A stretch of DNA of 64,000 nt from Streptomyces rubrogriseus (GCF_027947575.1 NZ_CP116256.1:3968001-4032000); one strand, 5' to 3'; positions 29,024-38,134 are shown, counted from the first letter of the stretch. Notes: a model not told the origin generated them from the sequence alone. Numbers and translations: made by a program.

Positions 29024-32000
29024 ATGCCCGGAACGAACCCGCTCGGCAGACACCGAACCGCCGCCGCCCTCGCCGGTGTCACCGCCTTCGTCACCCTGCT
29101 GGCCGGCGCGGTCACCGCCGACGCCGCGACCACCGGCGCCATAGCCCCGACCGAGCTGCGCACCCAGCACCTGACCGAGGCCCTCGGCATCGACGACACC
29201 ACCCCCGAACTCGGCTGGCAGACCACCGCCGACGCCCCGAACACGCGCCAGACCGCCTACCGTGTCCAGGCCGCCAGCTCCCTCCAGCGGCTCCGCGCCT
29301 CCCGACCCGACCTGTGGGACTCCGGGAAGGTGGAGTCGGCGGTGCCCGGGACGACGTACGCCGGGAAGGACCCGGGCTCCCGGGCCAAGGTGTACTGGCG
29401 CGTCATGCTCTGGTCCGGCGACGGGAAGCGGCACAGCGGCTGGAGCACCACCGCCGCCTTCGAGACCGGCCTGACCCGTCAGTCGGACTGGGACGCGCAG
29501 TGGATCACCCACCCCGACTGGCGGCTGAGCGAGAGGACCGTCGAACCGGTCGTCGTCCGCCTGCCCCGCACCACCGCCCGCTTCGTACGACTGGACGTCA
29601 CCCGGCTCGGCCTGCCGCTCGCCGAGTCCTTCCCGGACCGCACCTGGCGCCTCCAGCTCGGTGAGATCGACGTCCGCGACTCCGGCACCGCCACCACCGG
29701 CCTGGCCCGCGGGGCCGCGGTCACCGCGTCCGAGAGCAACACCGTGCGCAAGACCTGGGAACCCGCCCTCGCCGTCGACGGCCTGCCCAACAGCGCCCTG
29801 CAGACCGCGGCGGGCTACGCGAGCGCCGCGCACACCGGTCCGGACGTCTCCGACGCGCCGATCACCCTCACCCTCGACCTGAAGACCGCGAAGACCTTCG
29901 ACGAGGTGGCGGTCTACCCCCGCGCCGACGTCCTGACCGACGACGGCCGGATCCCCGGCCTCCCCGTCGACTACACCGTCTCCTCCGCCGACAGCGCCGA
30001 AGGACCCGCCACACGGCTCGCCGAGGTCACCGGCCAACGGCAGCCCACCCCCTACCTGCCCGCCGGACTGCCCCTGCTCACCGACGACTTCACCCTGCCG
30101 AAGCGGGTCCGCAGCGCCCGCCTCTACATCGCGGGACTGGGCGTCTACGAGGCGACCGTCAACGGCGAACCGGTGGGCGACGCGGTCCTGGAGCCGGCCA
30201 ACACGGACTACGCCGAACGTGTCCAGTACGCCACCTACGACGTCACCGACCAACTGCGCACCGGCGCCAACACCCTCGGCGTCGGCCTCGGCAACGGCAT
30301 GTCCAACGTCGTCAGCACCGCCGACCGCTACCGCAAGCTCTACGGCAACCTCAGCGACCCCAAACTGATCGCCCGCCTGGAGGTGACCCTGGCCGACGGC
30401 CGGGTGCGCACGATCACCAGCGGCGACGACTGGCGCACCACGCTGGGCCCGACCACCGCCTCCAACTGGTACGGCGGCGAGGACTACGACGCCCGCCGCG
30501 AGATCGCGCGGTGGGACCAGCCCTCCGGCGACCGGCGCGGCTGGCGGCACACGGTTGAGGTGGCGGGCCCCGGCACCGCCGGCCGACCCGCCCTGCTCAG
30601 CGCCCGTGAGACCGAGCCGATCCGCGTCGTGGAGACCCTGAAGGGCAAGGAGGTCGACGGCGCCGAGGGCAGCCGCGTCTTCGACCTGGGCCGCAACATC
30701 GCGGGCTGGCCGGAGATCACCGTCAGCGCGCCGAAGGGCACCCCGATCCGCGTCTACCCGGCCGAGAGCCTCAAGGACGGCCACGCCTTCCAGTCCATCA
30801 GCAACGTCGGCGCCCCTCTGTGGGACAGCTACACCACCGGTGGCCGGGACGCCGAGACCTGGCACCCCCGCTTCAGCTACCACGGCTTCCGCTACCTGGA
30901 ACTGCGGGGCGTGCCCGAGAACGCGACGGTGAGCGTCCGAGGACACGTACTGCGCACAGACAACACCTCGGCCGGCGACTTCACCAGCTCCGACCCGCTG
31001 ATCAACGGCATCCACTCGCTGATCCGCCGCTCCATCGAGGGCAACATGATGAGCGTGCTCACCGACTGCCCGAGCCGCGAGAAGCTGGGCTGGCTCGAAC
31101 AGAACCAGCTCGTCTTCCCCGCCCTCGCGGGCAACTACGACATGCGGTCCTACCTCCGCAAGATCGTCCGGGACATGGCCGACGCGCAGACCACCGACGG
31201 GCTGGTGCCGAGCACCGTCCCGGAGTACACCAGCCTCCCGGGCGCCTACCGCAACGACGCCAACTGGGGCGGCGCCTTCGTCCTCGTCCCCTGGCAGCTC
31301 TACCTCACCTACGGAGACCGCCAGACCCTGGAGACGTACTACCCGGACATGCGGCGCTACGCCGCCTTCCTGGAGACCCAGGTCGCCGACGGCATCCTCG
31401 ACTACGGCCTGGGCGACTGGTTCACCCCGGACCGGACCTTCCCCCGCGCGGTGGCGGGCACGTACGGGTACTGGCGCGTGGTCGACACCCTCGGCCGCAT
31501 CGCCTCGCTCCTCGGCGACACCGCCGAGGCCGACGCGTACCGCCACAAGGCCGCCGCGAGCGTCGAGGCACTGACGGCGAAGTACTACGACGCCACCACG
31601 GGCACCTTCGGCGGCGGCGGACACGGCGCCGAGGCACTCGCCCTCGACATGGGCGCCTATCCGGAAGGGGAGCGGGACCGTCTGCTCGCCCACTTCACCG
31701 GCGCCATCGAGGACGCCGGAAACCACCTGGTCCTGGGCGAGATCTCGCTGCCCGCCGCCTTCCGGGTGCTGAGCGGGGCGGACCGCGACGACCTCGTGCA
31801 CGCCATCGCCACGCAGACGACCAGCCCCAGTTACGGCTACCAGGTACTCGCGGGCAACACCACCCTGGGCGAGTCCTGGGACGGCGGACCCGGCCAGTCC
31901 CAGAACCACTTCATGCTCGGCGCCATCGACTCCTGGTTCACCACCCGCGTCGCCGGCATTTCCCAGACCGAGGACTCGGTCGGCTACGCGAAACTCCTCG

Positions 32001-32278
32001 TCGACCCGGCGGTGGAGGGCGACATGACCTCCGCGGCGGGCTCCTACCGCACCCCCTACGGCGTCGCACGCACCGACTGGGAACGCTCGGACGACCGCTT
32101 CCGCCTCACCGTGGACGTCCCCGCCGGCAGCACCGCGGAGGTGCACGTACCGGTCGGCGGCAGCCGTGCGCAGGCACCCGACGGGGCACGGCTGCTGCGC
32201 CTGACGGGAGACGAGGCCGTGTACGAGGTCGGCTCGGGCCACTGGACCTTCCGGTCGACCATGGCCAGCGGGCGCTAG
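29024..32278 (+). CDS. Secreted GH78 alpha-L-rhamnosidase with inserted discoidin-like domain
   Basis: The protein has 1084 aa. AAGGAG precedes the ATG at 29024. A Sec-type signal (AAALAGVTAFVTLLAGAVTADA) is followed by a fibronectin-like module (LRTQHLTEALGIDDTTPELG). A discoidin/CBM-like insertion at about 170-330 has ASESNTVRKTWEPALAVDG. Then come the rhamnosidase N-domain, the (alpha/alpha)6 catalytic barrel and a C-terminal sandwich. The catalytic region shows LTDCPSREKLGWLEQ with the presumed acid glutamate, and LGESWDGGPGQSQNHFMLGA near the base. It cleaves terminal alpha-L-rhamnose from polysaccharides or glycosides. The gene lies 131 bp after the GH106-like gene and is followed by a strong terminator. 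Confidence 0.92.
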   Translation: MPGTNPLGRHRTAAALAGVTAFVTLLAGAVTADAATTGAIAPTELRTQHLTEALGIDDTTPELGWQTTADAPNTRQTAYRVQAASSLQRLRASRPDLWDSGKVESAVPGTTYAGKDPGSRAKVYWRVMLWSGDGKRHSGWSTTAAFETGLTRQSDWDAQWITHPDWRLSERTVEPVVVRLPRTTARFVRLDVTRLGLPLAESFPDRTWRLQLGEIDVRDSGTATTGLARGAAVTASESNTVRKTWEPALAVDGLPNSALQTAAGYASAAHTGPDVSDAPITLTLDLKTAKTFDEVAVYPRADVLTDDGRIPGLPVDYTVSSADSAEGPATRLAEVTGQRQPTPYLPAGLPLLTDDFTLPKRVRSARLYIAGLGVYEATVNGEPVGDAVLEPANTDYAERVQYATYDVTDQLRTGANTLGVGLGNGMSNVVSTADRYRKLYGNLSDPKLIARLEVTLADGRVRTITSGDDWRTTLGPTTASNWYGGEDYDARREIARWDQPSGDRRGWRHTVEVAGPGTAGRPALLSARETEPIRVVETLKGKEVDGAEGSRVFDLGRNIAGWPEITVSAPKGTPIRVYPAESLKDGHAFQSISNVGAPLWDSYTTGGRDAETWHPRFSYHGFRYLELRGVPENATVSVRGHVLRTDNTSAGDFTSSDPLINGIHSLIRRSIEGNMMSVLTDCPSREKLGWLEQNQLVFPALAGNYDMRSYLRKIVRDMADAQTTDGLVPSTVPEYTSLPGAYRNDANWGGAFVLVPWQLYLTYGDRQTLETYYPDMRRYAAFLETQVADGILDYGLGDWFTPDRTFPRAVAGTYGYWRVVDTLGRIASLLGDTAEADAYRHKAAASVEALTAKYYDATTGTFGGGGHGAEALALDMGAYPEGERDRLLAHFTGAIEDAGNHLVLGEISLPAAFRVLSGADRDDLVHAIATQTTSPSYGYQVLAGNTTLGESWDGGPGQSQNHFMLGAIDSWFTTRVAGISQTEDSVGYAKLLVDPAVEGDMTSAAGSYRTPYGVARTDWERSDDRFRLTVDVPAGSTAEVHVPVGGSRAQAPDGARLLRLTGDEAVYEVGSGHWTFRSTMASGR

Positions 32279-32286
32279 GACGCGGA

Positions 32287-32336
32287 GCCGGGCGGGGCGG
32301 GACGGCCGACCGTAGGTCGCGCTCGCCCCGCCCGGC
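32287..32336 (+). terminator. Strong terminator after the GH78 gene
   Basis: GCCGGGCGGGGCG (32287-32299) pairs perfectly with CGCCCCGCCCGGC (32324-32336). The 24-nt loop can itself form CGACC-GTA-GGTCG. It starts 8 bp after the stop codon and ends the glycosidase cluster. Confidence 0.85.
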
Positions 32337-32478
32337 ATGTCGCGGTCCGGGCCGGCACGACGGTCGGCCAGGATTCGGTCCGGGGCCCGGACGAGGCGAG
32401 GAGAGGACCACGGAAGGCGATCGGTCTCGGGATCTCCCGCCGGGGTCACGGCAGTGCGCGGACACATGGGCCGCGCGG

Positions 32479-33105
32479 TTGCTGACCTTCTCAGCGGGGG
32501 CCGTCAACGCCTGGGGTTTCCTCTCCCTCGGCGGCGTCTTCACCAGCGTGGTCACCGCCAACTCGGCGTTGATCGGGGTGGGGCTGGGCGGCGCGGACCC
32601 GACCCTCGGCGGCCTGGCCGCCGTCGCGGTGCTCTGCTACGTGCTCGGCGCGGCGGCAGCCGGCCGGGCGGCCGGTCACGCGCAACGTGGCGGTCGCCCG
32701 CACCGGGCCGACTTCCTCCTGCTCGAACTCCTCCTGCTGTGGGCCGTCGTCGGGTGGTGGCTCGCCGTGGACGGGGACCCGTCGGGCGGGGAGCGCACGG
32801 CGATGCTGGGTACGGTGGCGGCCGCGATGGGCTGCCAGAACGCCGGTGTCCGCGTCGCGATGGGCGCACAGCTGCCGACCGCGTACCTGACGGGTCTGCT
32901 GACCGGGGCCGTCACCGACGCGGTGACGGACCGGCGCATCCAGTGGCGCGTCCTGGTCACGACGATCACCCTGATCCTGGGCGCGGCCGCCGCCACGCTG
33001 CTGGAGCGGCTGCTGCCCCAAGCCGCTCCGCTGCTCCCCGCGCTGCTGGTGACGGCGGCGTGGCTGACGGTGCACGCGCGTACGGGGGTGCGGCGCGCGT
33101 CCTGA
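32479..33105 (+). CDS. DUF1275 (YoaK-like) membrane protein
   Basis: About 208 aa from a TTG at 32479. The frame is open far upstream, but no ATG or GTG is available near the conserved start RLLTFSAGAVNAWGFLSLGG, so the start is uncertain and no Shine-Dalgarno sequence is evident. Six hydrophobic segments are seen, including LAAVAVLCYVLGAAAAG, FLLLELLLLWAVVGWWLAV and VLVTTITLILGAAAATLL, plus the family-typical GCQNAGVRVAMGAQLPTAYL and TGLLTGAVTDAV. It may be a small-molecule transporter; no substrate is known. Confidence 0.78.
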   Translation: MLTFSAGAVNAWGFLSLGGVFTSVVTANSALIGVGLGGADPTLGGLAAVAVLCYVLGAAAAGRAAGHAQRGGRPHRADFLLLELLLLWAVVGWWLAVDGDPSGGERTAMLGTVAAAMGCQNAGVRVAMGAQLPTAYLTGLLTGAVTDAVTDRRIQWRVLVTTITLILGAAAATLLERLLPQAAPLLPALLVTAAWLTVHARTGVRRAS

Positions 33106-33119
33106 CGCGCCGCACCCCC
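33084..33119. terminator. Hairpin spanning the DUF1275 stop codon
   Basis: GGGGGTGCGGCGCG (33084-33097) pairs perfectly with CGCGCCGCACCCCC (33106-33119); the 8-nt loop contains the TGA stop. It lies between convergent genes and probably terminates both. Confidence 0.75.
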
Positions 33120-33147
33120 CGTGTCGCCCGAGCCGCGGGTCCCGTGG

Positions 33148-34215
33148 TCAGTCCAGGTGACCCACCCGGAACGTCGTCGTGTACTCCCGCTCCTCGCCGG
33201 GTTCCAGGAAGGTCATGGAGCCGTCCTCCCGGGCCGCGGCCTCGCCCTGCACATGGTGCGTGGACGGTTCGAAGCCGACCGCGTAGGCGCCCTCGCGCAG
33301 GTGCAGCCACTGGAAGAAGGACGGGAACCGGACCGTGTCGAACTCCAGCTCGAAGTAGACGCCGAGGCGTTCGTTGACCAGGCGGGGCCGGGCCAGACCC
33401 GCCGCGTCGGCCTCCAGTTCGTGCTCGTACACCTGCTCGACGAAGCCCGGCAGCGGGGCGGGCATCCCGGTGTGCGAGACGCCCTGTTCGGCGACGCTGT
33501 CGCTGCGCCACAGGGTGCGGTGCGGCGGCAGCTCGTAGCGTGCGCCCTCGTCGAGGAAGGGCCAGCCGACGTTGACGTGGTACAGGTACATGTGCGGCGT
33601 CGGGTCGAAGCCGGCGTTGCGCACCCGGTCGGTCAGACGGATCTCGCTGCCGTCCAGGTCGGCCTCGATGCGGCGGGTGAGCCGCAGATGCTCCCCGAAG
33701 ATCGCGGCCTGGCGCACCTCGCCCTCCGCCCAGAGCACGCAGCGGCCGTCGTCCTGCCACCGCTCGCCGTACCCGGTCAGCCGGGCCGGCAGGTTGGCGA
33801 CCCGCCCGTGGAGGGCGTGCACGGCGGTGCGCCGTGGCGGGTAGCGGTACTGCGAGGCGTCCACCTCGGCGCCGAAGAGCGTGTGGTCCAGGCCCGCGGT
33901 GAGCAGCAGCCCCGAGAAGCTGCGCATCATGGACAGGCCGTCGTCGTCGCGGTACTCGTGCAGACCGGGGTGCCGGAAGCCCGTCGCCGAGCGCCAGCCG
34001 AAGCCCAGGCCTTCGAACTCGGCCCCGCCCAGGTCCATCGCCCGGTCCACCAGCACGTCGAACGACAGTCCGGCGCCGGTCCGGAACTCCAGCGTGCGGA
34101 TGCCGCGTTCGGAGCCGTCGTCCAGGACGACGGACCGCACCCCGCCCGCCGCGCTCAGGTCGCCCGCGTGCCGGGCGAGGGACCGCCGGTCGTGGGAACG
34201 TCCGTACAGCTTCAC
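33148..34215 (-). CDS. DUF4432 aldose-1-epimerase-like protein
   Basis: The protein has 355 aa. The GTG at 34215 overlaps the SDR stop (GTGA). The fold is that of galactose-mutarotase-like beta-sandwich proteins, with FDVLVDRAMDLGGAEF, TAVHALHGRVANLPA, THHVQGEAAARE and PHMYLYHVNVGWPFLDEGA as recognisable blocks. These proteins bind or epimerise aldoses. As the last gene of the CoA-transferase operon it probably converts or supplies the anomer or epimer used by the SDR. The substrate is unknown. Confidence 0.8.
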   Translation of the reverse strand: MKLYGRSHDRRSLARHAGDLSAAGGVRSVVLDDGSERGIRTLEFRTGAGLSFDVLVDRAMDLGGAEFEGLGFGWRSATGFRHPGLHEYRDDDGLSMMRSFSGLLLTAGLDHTLFGAEVDASQYRYPPRRTAVHALHGRVANLPARLTGYGERWQDDGRCVLWAEGEVRQAAIFGEHLRLTRRIEADLDGSEIRLTDRVRNAGFDPTPHMYLYHVNVGWPFLDEGARYELPPHRTLWRSDSVAEQGVSHTGMPAPLPGFVEQVYEHELEADAAGLARPRLVNERLGVYFELEFDTVRFPSFFQWLHLREGAYAVGFEPSTHHVQGEAAAREDGSMTFLEPGEEREYTTTFRVGHLD

Positions 34216-34958
34216 GCCATCACCCACCCTCCGTTGACCTCGAGGCACTGACCCGTGACGAACGAGGCGTCCGGGCCGGTGAGGAAGGACACCACCGAGG
34301 CCAGTTCCTCGGGCCGCCCGCGCCGCTTCAGGGCCTGGTGGTCGAGTACGTGCCGCCGGTAGGCCGCGGGGTCCTCGTGGATGTCCTCGGCCGCGGTCGG
34401 AAAGGCGCCGGGGGAGACGCAGTTGACGCGGATCTCGGCAGGACCCAGCTCCCGGGCCAGCGCGCGGGTCAGGGCGACGGCGGCCCCCTTGGTGGAGACG
34501 TAGGCGGCCAGGGAGTCCCAGCCGCCGTGCATCGTGATCGAGGCGACGTTGACGATCGCCCCGCCGCCCGTCTCCGTCATGTGCCGGGCGGCGGCTTGCG
34601 CGGCGACCCAGTACGCACGCTGGTTGACCGCCACCACCTCCTCGTACTCGGCGAGCGGTACGTCGAGGAAGGCCCGGCTCGGGTACACGGCCGCGTTGTT
34701 GACCAGCACGTGCAGCGGACCCAGTTCGGACACGGTTCGCTCCACGGACGCCTCGACGGCCCGCGCGTCGCGCAGGTCGGTGGTGAGGGCGAGCGCGCGT
34801 GCGCCCGTCTTCTCGACCAGCGCGGCGGTGTTCCCCAGGGACTCGGCGTCGCGGTCGAGTACGGCGACGTCGAGTCCGTCGGCGGCCAGCCGGACGGCGG
34901 TGGCCCGTCCGAGGGCGCCACCGGCACCCGTCACGAGTGCGGCTCGGGGTTGCTTCAT
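34212..34958 (-). CDS. SDR-family oxidoreductase
   Basis: The protein has 248 aa, a classical short-chain dehydrogenase: TGAGGALGRATAV (cofactor), NNAAVYP, the catalytic Ser in ASITMHGG and the Tyr-Lys in YVSTKGAA, then NCVSPGAF. It starts 10 bp after the enoyl-CoA hydratase gene and is coupled to the DUF4432 gene. Likely substrate: a hydroxyl on a sugar, sugar acid or hydroxyacyl-CoA intermediate of this operon. NAD or NADP preference is suggested by LDRDAES (Asp after the second strand favours NAD). Confidence 0.88.
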   Translation of the reverse strand: MKQPRAALVTGAGGALGRATAVRLAADGLDVAVLDRDAESLGNTAALVEKTGARALALTTDLRDARAVEASVERTVSELGPLHVLVNNAAVYPSRAFLDVPLAEYEEVVAVNQRAYWVAAQAAARHMTETGGGAIVNVASITMHGGWDSLAAYVSTKGAAVALTRALARELGPAEIRVNCVSPGAFPTAAEDIHEDPAAYRRHVLDHQALKRRGRPEELASVVSFLTGPDASFVTGQCLEVNGGWVMA

Positions 34959-34968
34959 GACGTTCCTC

Positions 34969-35775
34969 TCAGCGCTTGTGGAAGACGGGGGTGCGCTTCT
35001 CGGCGAACGCGCGCCTGCCCTCGGCCGCGTCCTCGGTGGCGAAGCAGACGGTCTGCAGGTCGCGCTCGTAGGCGAGCGCTTGGTCCTCGGGCAGGTTGCC
35101 GGCGGCCCGCAGGTTGATCTTCGCGGTCTCGGCGGCCACCGGGGCCCGGGAGGCGATCACGGCGGCCAGGGCACGGGCCCGGTCGAGCAGCCCGGCGCGG
35201 GGCACGACCTCGCTCACCAGATGCCAGGCCAACGCCCGCTCGGCGTCGATGCGTTCGCCGGTGAGCAGCATCAGTGCCGCGTTGCTCGGGCCGGCCGCGC
35301 GGCTCAGGAAGGCGGCCATGCCGCCGCCCCCGATCCAGCCGAGCGTGATCTCCGGTGCGCCGAAGGACGCGGTGTCCGCGGCGAGGCGTATGTCGCAGGA
35401 CAGGGCGGTCTCCAGTCCGCCGCCCAGGGCGTATCCCCCCACCGCGGCGACGGTCGGCGTGCGGGCCGCGCGGATGGCGTCGCAGTAGTCGACGCGGTTG
35501 CGGAAGTCCCACGGGGTGGCGTACTGGTCGAGTGCGCCGATGTCCGAGCCGACGCTGAAGGAGCGTTCGCCCGCCCCGGTGACGACGATGGCCCGTACGT
35601 CGTCAGTGGTGTCGCACCACTCGATCGCCCTTACGAGGGCGCGGGACATGCCGGGGGTGACGGCGTTGAGTTTGGCGGGCCGGTTCAGGGTGAGGGTGGC
35701 GACCCGGTCGGTGACGTCCAGCAGGACGAGGTCGGTGCCGAGGTCGGGCGGCGGGAGGGGGCCGGTGTCGCTCAT
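34969..35775 (-). CDS. Enoyl-CoA hydratase/isomerase family protein
   Basis: The protein has 268 aa. The crotonase fold is recognised by LNRPAKLNAVTPGM, the oxyanion-hole segments SVGSDIGALDQ and GYALGGGLETALSCDIRLAA, and GAPEITLGWIGGGG. It overlaps the upstream stop (ATGA) and belongs to the LacI-site operon. It would hydrate, isomerise or cleave an acyl-CoA made by the CoA transferase encoded two genes upstream. A crotonase in a sugar-linked operon is unusual. Confidence 0.88.
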   Translation of the reverse strand: MSDTGPLPPPDLGTDLVLLDVTDRVATLTLNRPAKLNAVTPGMSRALVRAIEWCDTTDDVRAIVVTGAGERSFSVGSDIGALDQYATPWDFRNRVDYCDAIRAARTPTVAAVGGYALGGGLETALSCDIRLAADTASFGAPEITLGWIGGGGMAAFLSRAAGPSNAALMLLTGERIDAERALAWHLVSEVVPRAGLLDRARALAAVIASRAPVAAETAKINLRAAGNLPEDQALAYERDLQTVCFATEDAAEGRRAFAEKRTPVFHKR

Positions 35776-36884
35776 GTCTGGCGTTCCTTCGGTGTCCGGC
35801 TCGTCCGGTACAGGGCGCGCATCCGGGCGAGTGCTTCACGGTGGTCGGTCTCGCCCGCGAGCGCGGCGCGTACGGCGGCCGACGCGGCGGTCTGGAAGCC
35901 GATGTATCCGGCATGCCGAGGACGTACCCAGGCCTGCTCGCAGGTGGCGGTGGTGCCTCGGTAGAAGTCGGCGGCGACTGTTTCGGAGCTGGTCCAGGCG
36001 GCGCGGGCACTGGGCTGTCCGCTGTGCCGGGGCAGGAAGTCGCCCTGCGCCTCGGGGGACATCAGCCAGCGCACGTGGGCGAGGAGTTCGGGGGAGGGGA
36101 CGCAGCGGGTGCTGAGCGCGATGCCCGTGCCGCCGAGCGTGGAGCCCGGGCGCCCGCCCGCGGTCACGGCGGGGGCGTCGGTGAAGGTCAGGCGGTCGGC
36201 GTAGGTGACGTAGCCGTACACCAGCGGGCAGTGTGCCAGCCGGTCCGTGCCGGCCATGAGTTCCAGCAGCCCGATCGGGTTGAGCGCGCGGGTCCCGGGC
36301 GGGGCGAGGGCGTCGAGGTCGGCCATCAGGTCGAGGACCGCGAGCCCCGTGTCGTCGCCGATCAGCTGGTCGGGGTCGGCGGCCGCCGGTTCCTCGCCCA
36401 TAGCGACCGCGACGGAGGCGAAGGTGAGGAAGGCGTGCGGTCCGGCGAGGGACAGGGCCACGGGGGCCCGGCGGGCCAGGCGGCGTACCTCGTCCCAGGT
36501 GCCGGGCGGCTCACCGGCGAGGTCGGTCCGGGTGCCCGCGACCTGGGTGGCGGCGTCCAGCGGCAGCGCCCACTGACGGCCGTCCATGGCGTACGACCGC
36601 ATGGTGGGGCCGATGGAGCCGGCGCCCCAGCGGGCCAGTTCCGCCGGGGTGAACAGGTCGTCGAGCGGCCGCAGGCACCCGGTGACCCGCGCCTCGCCGA
36701 GGTGCGGGTGGTCGAGGACGACGAGGTCGTAGCGGGCGCACAGCTCGTCGACGGGGTGGGACTCGAAGCCCTCCAGCGGCTGTACGTCCCAGTGCACGAG
36801 GCCACCCGCGCACGCGGCCAGTGCGTCGTACCCGCGGGGGTGGTCCCAGGTGAGACCGCGGTAGGGCGGGCCGGTGTGCGTCAT
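35772..36884 (-). CDS. Solute-binding-protein-like protein without signal peptide
   Basis: The protein has 370 aa. The start MTHTGPPYRGLTWDHPRG is polar, with no hydrophobic core and no lipobox, and the ATG overlaps the CoA-transferase stop. The body looks like an ABC sugar-binding protein of the family 1 extracellular type: YDLVVLDHPHLGEA, GRQWALPLDAATQVAGTRTD, GTWDEVRRLARRAP and HVRWLMSPEAQGDFLPRHSG. No permease or ATPase gene is nearby. A cytoplasmic ligand-binding or scaffold role beside the CoA enzymes is likely. An unrecognised enzyme on this fold is the alternative. Confidence 0.75.
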   Translation of the reverse strand: MTHTGPPYRGLTWDHPRGYDALAACAGGLVHWDVQPLEGFESHPVDELCARYDLVVLDHPHLGEARVTGCLRPLDDLFTPAELARWGAGSIGPTMRSYAMDGRQWALPLDAATQVAGTRTDLAGEPPGTWDEVRRLARRAPVALSLAGPHAFLTFASVAVAMGEEPAAADPDQLIGDDTGLAVLDLMADLDALAPPGTRALNPIGLLELMAGTDRLAHCPLVYGYVTYADRLTFTDAPAVTAGGRPGSTLGGTGIALSTRCVPSPELLAHVRWLMSPEAQGDFLPRHSGQPSARAAWTSSETVAADFYRGTTATCEQAWVRPRHAGYIGFQTAASAAVRAALAGETDHREALARMRALYRTSRTPKERQT

Positions 36885-38092
36885 GAGGCCGTCTCCGTCA
36901 CGGCGCCGGTGGCGAACAGTTCCTCGATCTCCCCTTCCGCGAGGCCCGCTTCGGTCAGCACCTCGCGGGTGTGCTCCCCGACGAGCGGGGCGCCGCGGTC
37001 GATGCGGGGCGGGGTGGCGGAGAACCTGTAGGGGAAGCCGGGCACGGTCACGGTGCCCTCGGTGGGGTGGTCGTAGGTGACGAAGGTGCCGTTGTGGCGG
37101 ATCTGGGGGTCCTGGACCAGGTCGGCGTAGCCGTAGACGGGGCCCGCCCAGATGCCGGCGGCGGCGAAGGCGTCGAGCCAGTGCCGCGAGGGCCGGGTCA
37201 GCAGCCGGGCGGCGGTGCGGGCGAAGATCTCGTCCCGGTGGGTCCAGCCGTGCTCCTCGTCCTCCATGGAAAGGAAGGTGTCCTCGCCGAGGATCTCGCC
37301 GAGCTTCTGCAACGGCGGGAAGGCCAGGACGAGATAGCCGTCGGAGGTCTGGAAGGCGCCGTAGGGCGAGCGGATGTAGACGTGGGCATGCGGTTCGGCG
37401 GAGCGGGTCTGGGGCAGCCCGCCGACGGTGTGGACCGACAGTTCCTGCATCTGGAGCGTGGTGACGGCGTCCAGCATGTTCACCGTCACCAACTGGCCCT
37501 CGCCGGTGCGTTCGCGGTGCAGCAGTGCGGCGAGCACGCCCTCGAAGGCGGTGGAGGCGGTGACGGCGTCCACGAGGTACTGGCCCGCGGCCCGCGGTGC
37601 CTCGCCCGCGCGGCCGCTGGACAGCATGGCACCCGACATCGCCTGCAACAGCAGGTCCTGGCCCGGACGTTGGGCGTAGGGGCCGTCCTCGCCGTACCCG
37701 GAGATGGAGACGTAGACGAGGGAGGGGTTGATCGCGGCCAGGGAGGCGTAGTCGACGCCCAGTCGGTCGGCTACGCCGGGGCGGTAGTTCTGGAGGAAGA
37801 CGTCGGCGCTCGCGACGAGACGGCGCAGGACCTCCTTGCCCGCCGGATCCTTGAGGTCGACGGCGAGGGATCGCTTGTTGCGGTTCAGGGAGAGGAAGGA
37901 GACGTTGATCCGGTTGCCGCCCGCCCCGCCGGCCGCGGCGTGGCGCTGCCACTCCCCGGTGACCGGTTCGACCTTGACGACGTCGGCGCCGAGGTCGCCC
38001 AGGCGCTGGGCGGCGAACGGGCCGGCCATGGCGATGGAACAGTCGAGGACCCGGTATCCGGCGAGGACGCCGGGTTTGTCGCGCGAAGCCAT
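36881..38092 (-). CDS. CaiB/BaiF family (class III) CoA transferase
   Basis: The protein has 403 aa. AAGGAG precedes the ATG at 38092, and the upstream in-frame ATG at 38140 lies inside the operator, so the shorter form is preferred. Motifs: GYRVLDCSIAMAGPFAAQRL, LGADVVKVEPVTGE, LNRNKRSLAVDLKD, and the likely catalytic Asp in GQDLLLQAMSGAM. It would activate a carboxylic acid as a CoA thioester. It is the first gene of a five-gene operon (CoA transferase, binding protein, crotonase, SDR, DUF4432) controlled from the palindrome at 38111. Confidence 0.9.
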   Translation of the reverse strand: MASRDKPGVLAGYRVLDCSIAMAGPFAAQRLGDLGADVVKVEPVTGEWQRHAAAGGAGGNRINVSFLSLNRNKRSLAVDLKDPAGKEVLRRLVASADVFLQNYRPGVADRLGVDYASLAAINPSLVYVSISGYGEDGPYAQRPGQDLLLQAMSGAMLSSGRAGEAPRAAGQYLVDAVTASTAFEGVLAALLHRERTGEGQLVTVNMLDAVTTLQMQELSVHTVGGLPQTRSAEPHAHVYIRSPYGAFQTSDGYLVLAFPPLQKLGEILGEDTFLSMEDEEHGWTHRDEIFARTAARLLTRPSRHWLDAFAAAGIWAGPVYGYADLVQDPQIRHNGTFVTYDHPTEGTVTVPGFPYRFSATPPRIDRGAPLVGEHTREVLTEAGLAEGEIEELFATGAVTETAS

Positions 38093-38110
38093 GGGACTCC
38101 TTAGCCTGTT

Positions 38111-38134
38111 GTTAGCGCTATCGATAGCGCTAAC
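38111..38134. promoter_or_regulatory. Perfect 24-bp palindromic LacI-type operator
   Basis: The left arm GTTAGCGCTATC is followed by its exact reverse complement, with a central CG. It is 18 bp before the CoA-transferase start and 98 bp before the divergent FAH-family start, so one bound dimer could control both directions. The LacI regulator encoded at 39402 is the natural candidate. Confidence 0.85.

Noticed and set aside
25244..32278. A single plus-strand reading of more than 2300 codons across three glycosidase genes
   Set aside because: Only the part from 29024 has family sequence (GH78). The upstream part is an arginine/proline-rich shadow of the GH127 and GH106-like genes in another frame.
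28976..32467. Long minus-strand open frame opposite the GH78 gene
   Set aside because: Composition of a GC-rich antisense shadow, with no recognisable domain and a confident gene on the other strand.
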